DNA of 64,000 nt, from NCBI GenBank assembly GCA_021292165.1, contig CM037879.1, positions 270,067,160-270,131,159 of the forward strand. Reading direction: 5' to 3'. This stretch comes from Shinisaurus crocodilurus (taxonomy: Eukaryota > Chordata > Lepidosauria > Squamata > Shinisauridae). The position numbers and the translations under genes are program-made. Numbering within the stretch: the first letter of the stretch is position 1; the number at the start of each line of letters is the position of its first letter. Below the pieces are notes generated by a model that searched no databases, had not been told where the DNA came from, and worked only from the letters and a program-made list of their open reading frames with translations. Below are positions 62,136 to 64,000 of the stretch, piece by piece.

Positions 62136-63176
62136 GATCTGACAGTAGAAAAGGACAAGTGAAGGGTGCAATTAAGAGTGATATGTGGAAGAACACTTCA
62201 TGCAAATGGAAATGCCATACTATTCTCTCCGTACATGAAGCACACTGATAAGATCAAGCATCCCCACCACCAACTCTCCAAAGGGAATGGGTGAGGGAAA
62301 AGATAGTGTGTGATAAGGGCATCAAACATATGCTGGGCCATCATACAAAACTGGCTTATCTAGCACTTCTAGCTTCACAGGGTGTGCTAACTAGCTAGTG
62401 CAAGTGCTGCAGCAATAGCACTTTGTAGCTGCTCATAAAATCAGCCTGTGAGTGGAGCATTAAGACAGTCCTTTAGAGAAATGTGATGTTGATCCTTATT
62501 TGTATGGGACATGCTGCCAAGAATGTTGTGGCCCTACTCTGCAGCTCTTCAAATGTAGACAGTTTTCCACTATTATTAATAATTTCATTTCTATATCGCC
62601 CAATAGCCAAAGCATTCACAGCAATTCACAAAACACAGATACAAGAATAAAATACAGCATAAAATACGAATACAACATAACATTTCAATATACCAAATTT
62701 AAAACAGTTTAAACAGCTAAAACAATTTCACTAAAAAACTAGACCTGTTAGAACAGCTGACATGTCCCGCCCTATGCCATTAAATGCCTGGGAGTAGAGC
62801 TGCTATGGTGGCAAACCCAAGAGAGGGCACCATCTTGAACAGTAGTTTCCAAATGTTCCGCCTCAGGGGAACTTTTACTATGCCAACTTGTCTGACAAGA
62901 GAAACTCCTATGCACTGTAATGGATTCTAGGGATCAGTCACAGAGGACTAGATTAACAGGCATGTAGAGAAAAAGCGTTAGAGTTTCCTGCACCACCCCC
63001 CCACACCTCCTCACTTGTAAACAAGTATAATCCCAGCTGGGGGCTGGGAAATGCAAAATGTACATAGTTTCTCTGATGGCTCCTGATACAGAGTCTCCCA
63101 TGACTTTGATGGCCAGTGCCACAGCTATTTGCATGCAAATGCGGCAAAGAGCCACCCCTCCCCTGCCTGGCCCAGA
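62136..63176. other. Intergenic with LINE 3'-tail fragment and octamer palindrome
   Basis: 62575-62710 looks like an L2-type 3' end (TTTCTATATCGCCCAATAGC). ATTTGCATGCAAAT at 63127-63140 is a perfect 14-bp palindrome made of two overlapping octamer motifs. The rest is unassigned. Confidence 0.45.
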
Positions 63177-63659
63177 TGAAGTTCATCCTGATTGGCTAAA
63201 GACACCTCCTGGGCTACTGAAAGGAGGGGTGGGGGGGAAGAATCTATACTGCTGCTGTGGCTTTTGGGTGTTGTTGTCTGCACGCTTTTGCGGAAGTAGG
63301 GTTTTGCTAAGGCAAACTCTGAGAAGACCAACCCCCAGGTAAAGAAGTAAGGGCCTGGGCATTTATATAATAAAGGAACTAGCTTTTGTTATTTTATAGC
63401 TCTACTGTATGTACCAAAGTGTCTCCCCGCCTTTCTCCCTCTTCCCTCATTCCCCACCTTTTATTGTAGTCTGTTTACCTTAAATAAACTTTCCTGGTTT
63501 CACCAGTGTGTGTGGTTCCTCTGTGGTTCAGTGCTAAATCCAGTGTATAGACAAGGGCAAGGCCCTGAGAGAAATCAGGTCAAGACGGCAGAGCTAAGGC
63601 TGGCAGTTTTGCACCTTTGATCTCTGGTCTTGAGTAAAGGACCGGTTGGCAGTCCTTCA
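63177..63659 (+). repeat. LTR-like segment 2
   Basis: Begins TGAAGTTCATCC and ends GGTTGGCAGTCCTTCA, close to the ends of the segment at 43382. Inside, an inverse CCAAT box (ATTGG, 63191-63195), a GC-box stretch (63221-63240), a TATA-like TATATAATAAA (63364-63374) and AATAAA (63483-63488) occur in the U3-R order of an LTR. No target duplication is obvious and no internal genes adjoin it. The left edge could instead lie after the purine run at 63220. Confidence 0.4.
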
Positions 63660-64000
63660 GAAGGCAACTAATAAAAATAAATAATAAACACATAACAATA
63701 GCAACAGCTAAAGAGTACTCTCTTTCTCTTCTAAATTAGGTGGTTCTAATGAAGACAGCTTGGGGCGGGGGGAGAAACAGTAGCAGATTTTTGTGTTGTC
63801 AGCTTTGGTCCTGAAAACAGATTCCTGATGCTGGCTGAGCATGTTCCCAGACACCCAATGTTCCAAATTCCAAGTATTTGTCTGCTGCCCACCTGACAAC
63901 CACTATTTTGTAACTGGCTTCTATTAGTAGACCTCAGGATTCTACTAAAAAAAACAAGGTAGACACCACAAGCTGGAAGTCTGCCCACTCCTTCTAGGGT
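63660..64000. other. Window end, unassigned
   Basis: AT-rich sequence with no exon or repeat recognised. Confidence 0.4.

Noticed and set aside
43382..63659. A provirus bounded by the two LTR-like segments
   Set aside because: The segments differ in length and interior, and the 19 kb between them holds a Helitron, an L1 and MITEs but no gag, pol or env sequence.
34306..64000. A second host protein-coding gene downstream of SINHCAF
   Set aside because: I looked for exons of genes near SINHCAF on human chromosome 12 (such as DENND5B and DDX11) and recognised none. All long frames belong to transposons or composition artefacts.

Overview
This window looks like a vertebrate chromosome segment, most likely from a lizard or another squamate reptile. 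One protein-coding gene has introns, and most of the rest is interspersed repeats. These include CR1, L2/L3 and L1 LINEs, CORE-type tRNA SINEs, palindromic hAT-like and pogo/Tigger-like MITEs, and a Helitron. The squamate assignment is an inference from this repeat mix, not from a species-diagnostic sequence.

The one gene I can prove is SINHCAF (formerly FAM60A), a subunit of the SIN3-HDAC corepressor complex, on the + strand. Five coding exons (19765-19892, 20458-20557, 23296-23422, 24822-24972, 30702-30864) join in frame through GT/AG sites to give a 222-residue protein. A promoter-like segment with CRE, NRF1 and CCAAT motifs lies at about 2750-3144. It ends in a good splice donor at 3145, so a non-coding exon 1 followed by a 16.6-kb intron 1 is likely. 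Intron 1 opens with a CpG-rich stretch (about 3900-5560). The 3'UTR probably runs to a poly(A) signal at 33768 or 34284 and carries several transposon insertions.

Layout: 1-2750 is upstream flank with MITEs. 2750-19739 is promoter plus intron 1, including a multi-level nest of transposons at 12409-15600 whose core is a 5'-truncated CR1 with an open RT frame. 19740-34305 is the body of SINHCAF. 34306-64000 is intergenic, with no further gene that I can support. The intergenic part holds SINEs, MITEs, two related LTR-like segments, a 1.28-kb Helitron containing a G-rich minisatellite, and a full-length but broken L1 (53287-59024) with a 14-bp target duplication.

The least familiar item is a short chimeric retroposon present twice (23644-23796 and 40848-40998). 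Its head derives from 5S rRNA and its tail matches the CR1 3' end, so it looks like a 5S-headed SINE that uses CR1 machinery. The other notable item is a duplicated splice acceptor in front of SINHCAF exon 3, separated by a filler that also occurs in intron 5. I found no new multi-gene system. All family names rest on recognition by eye, without database searches.
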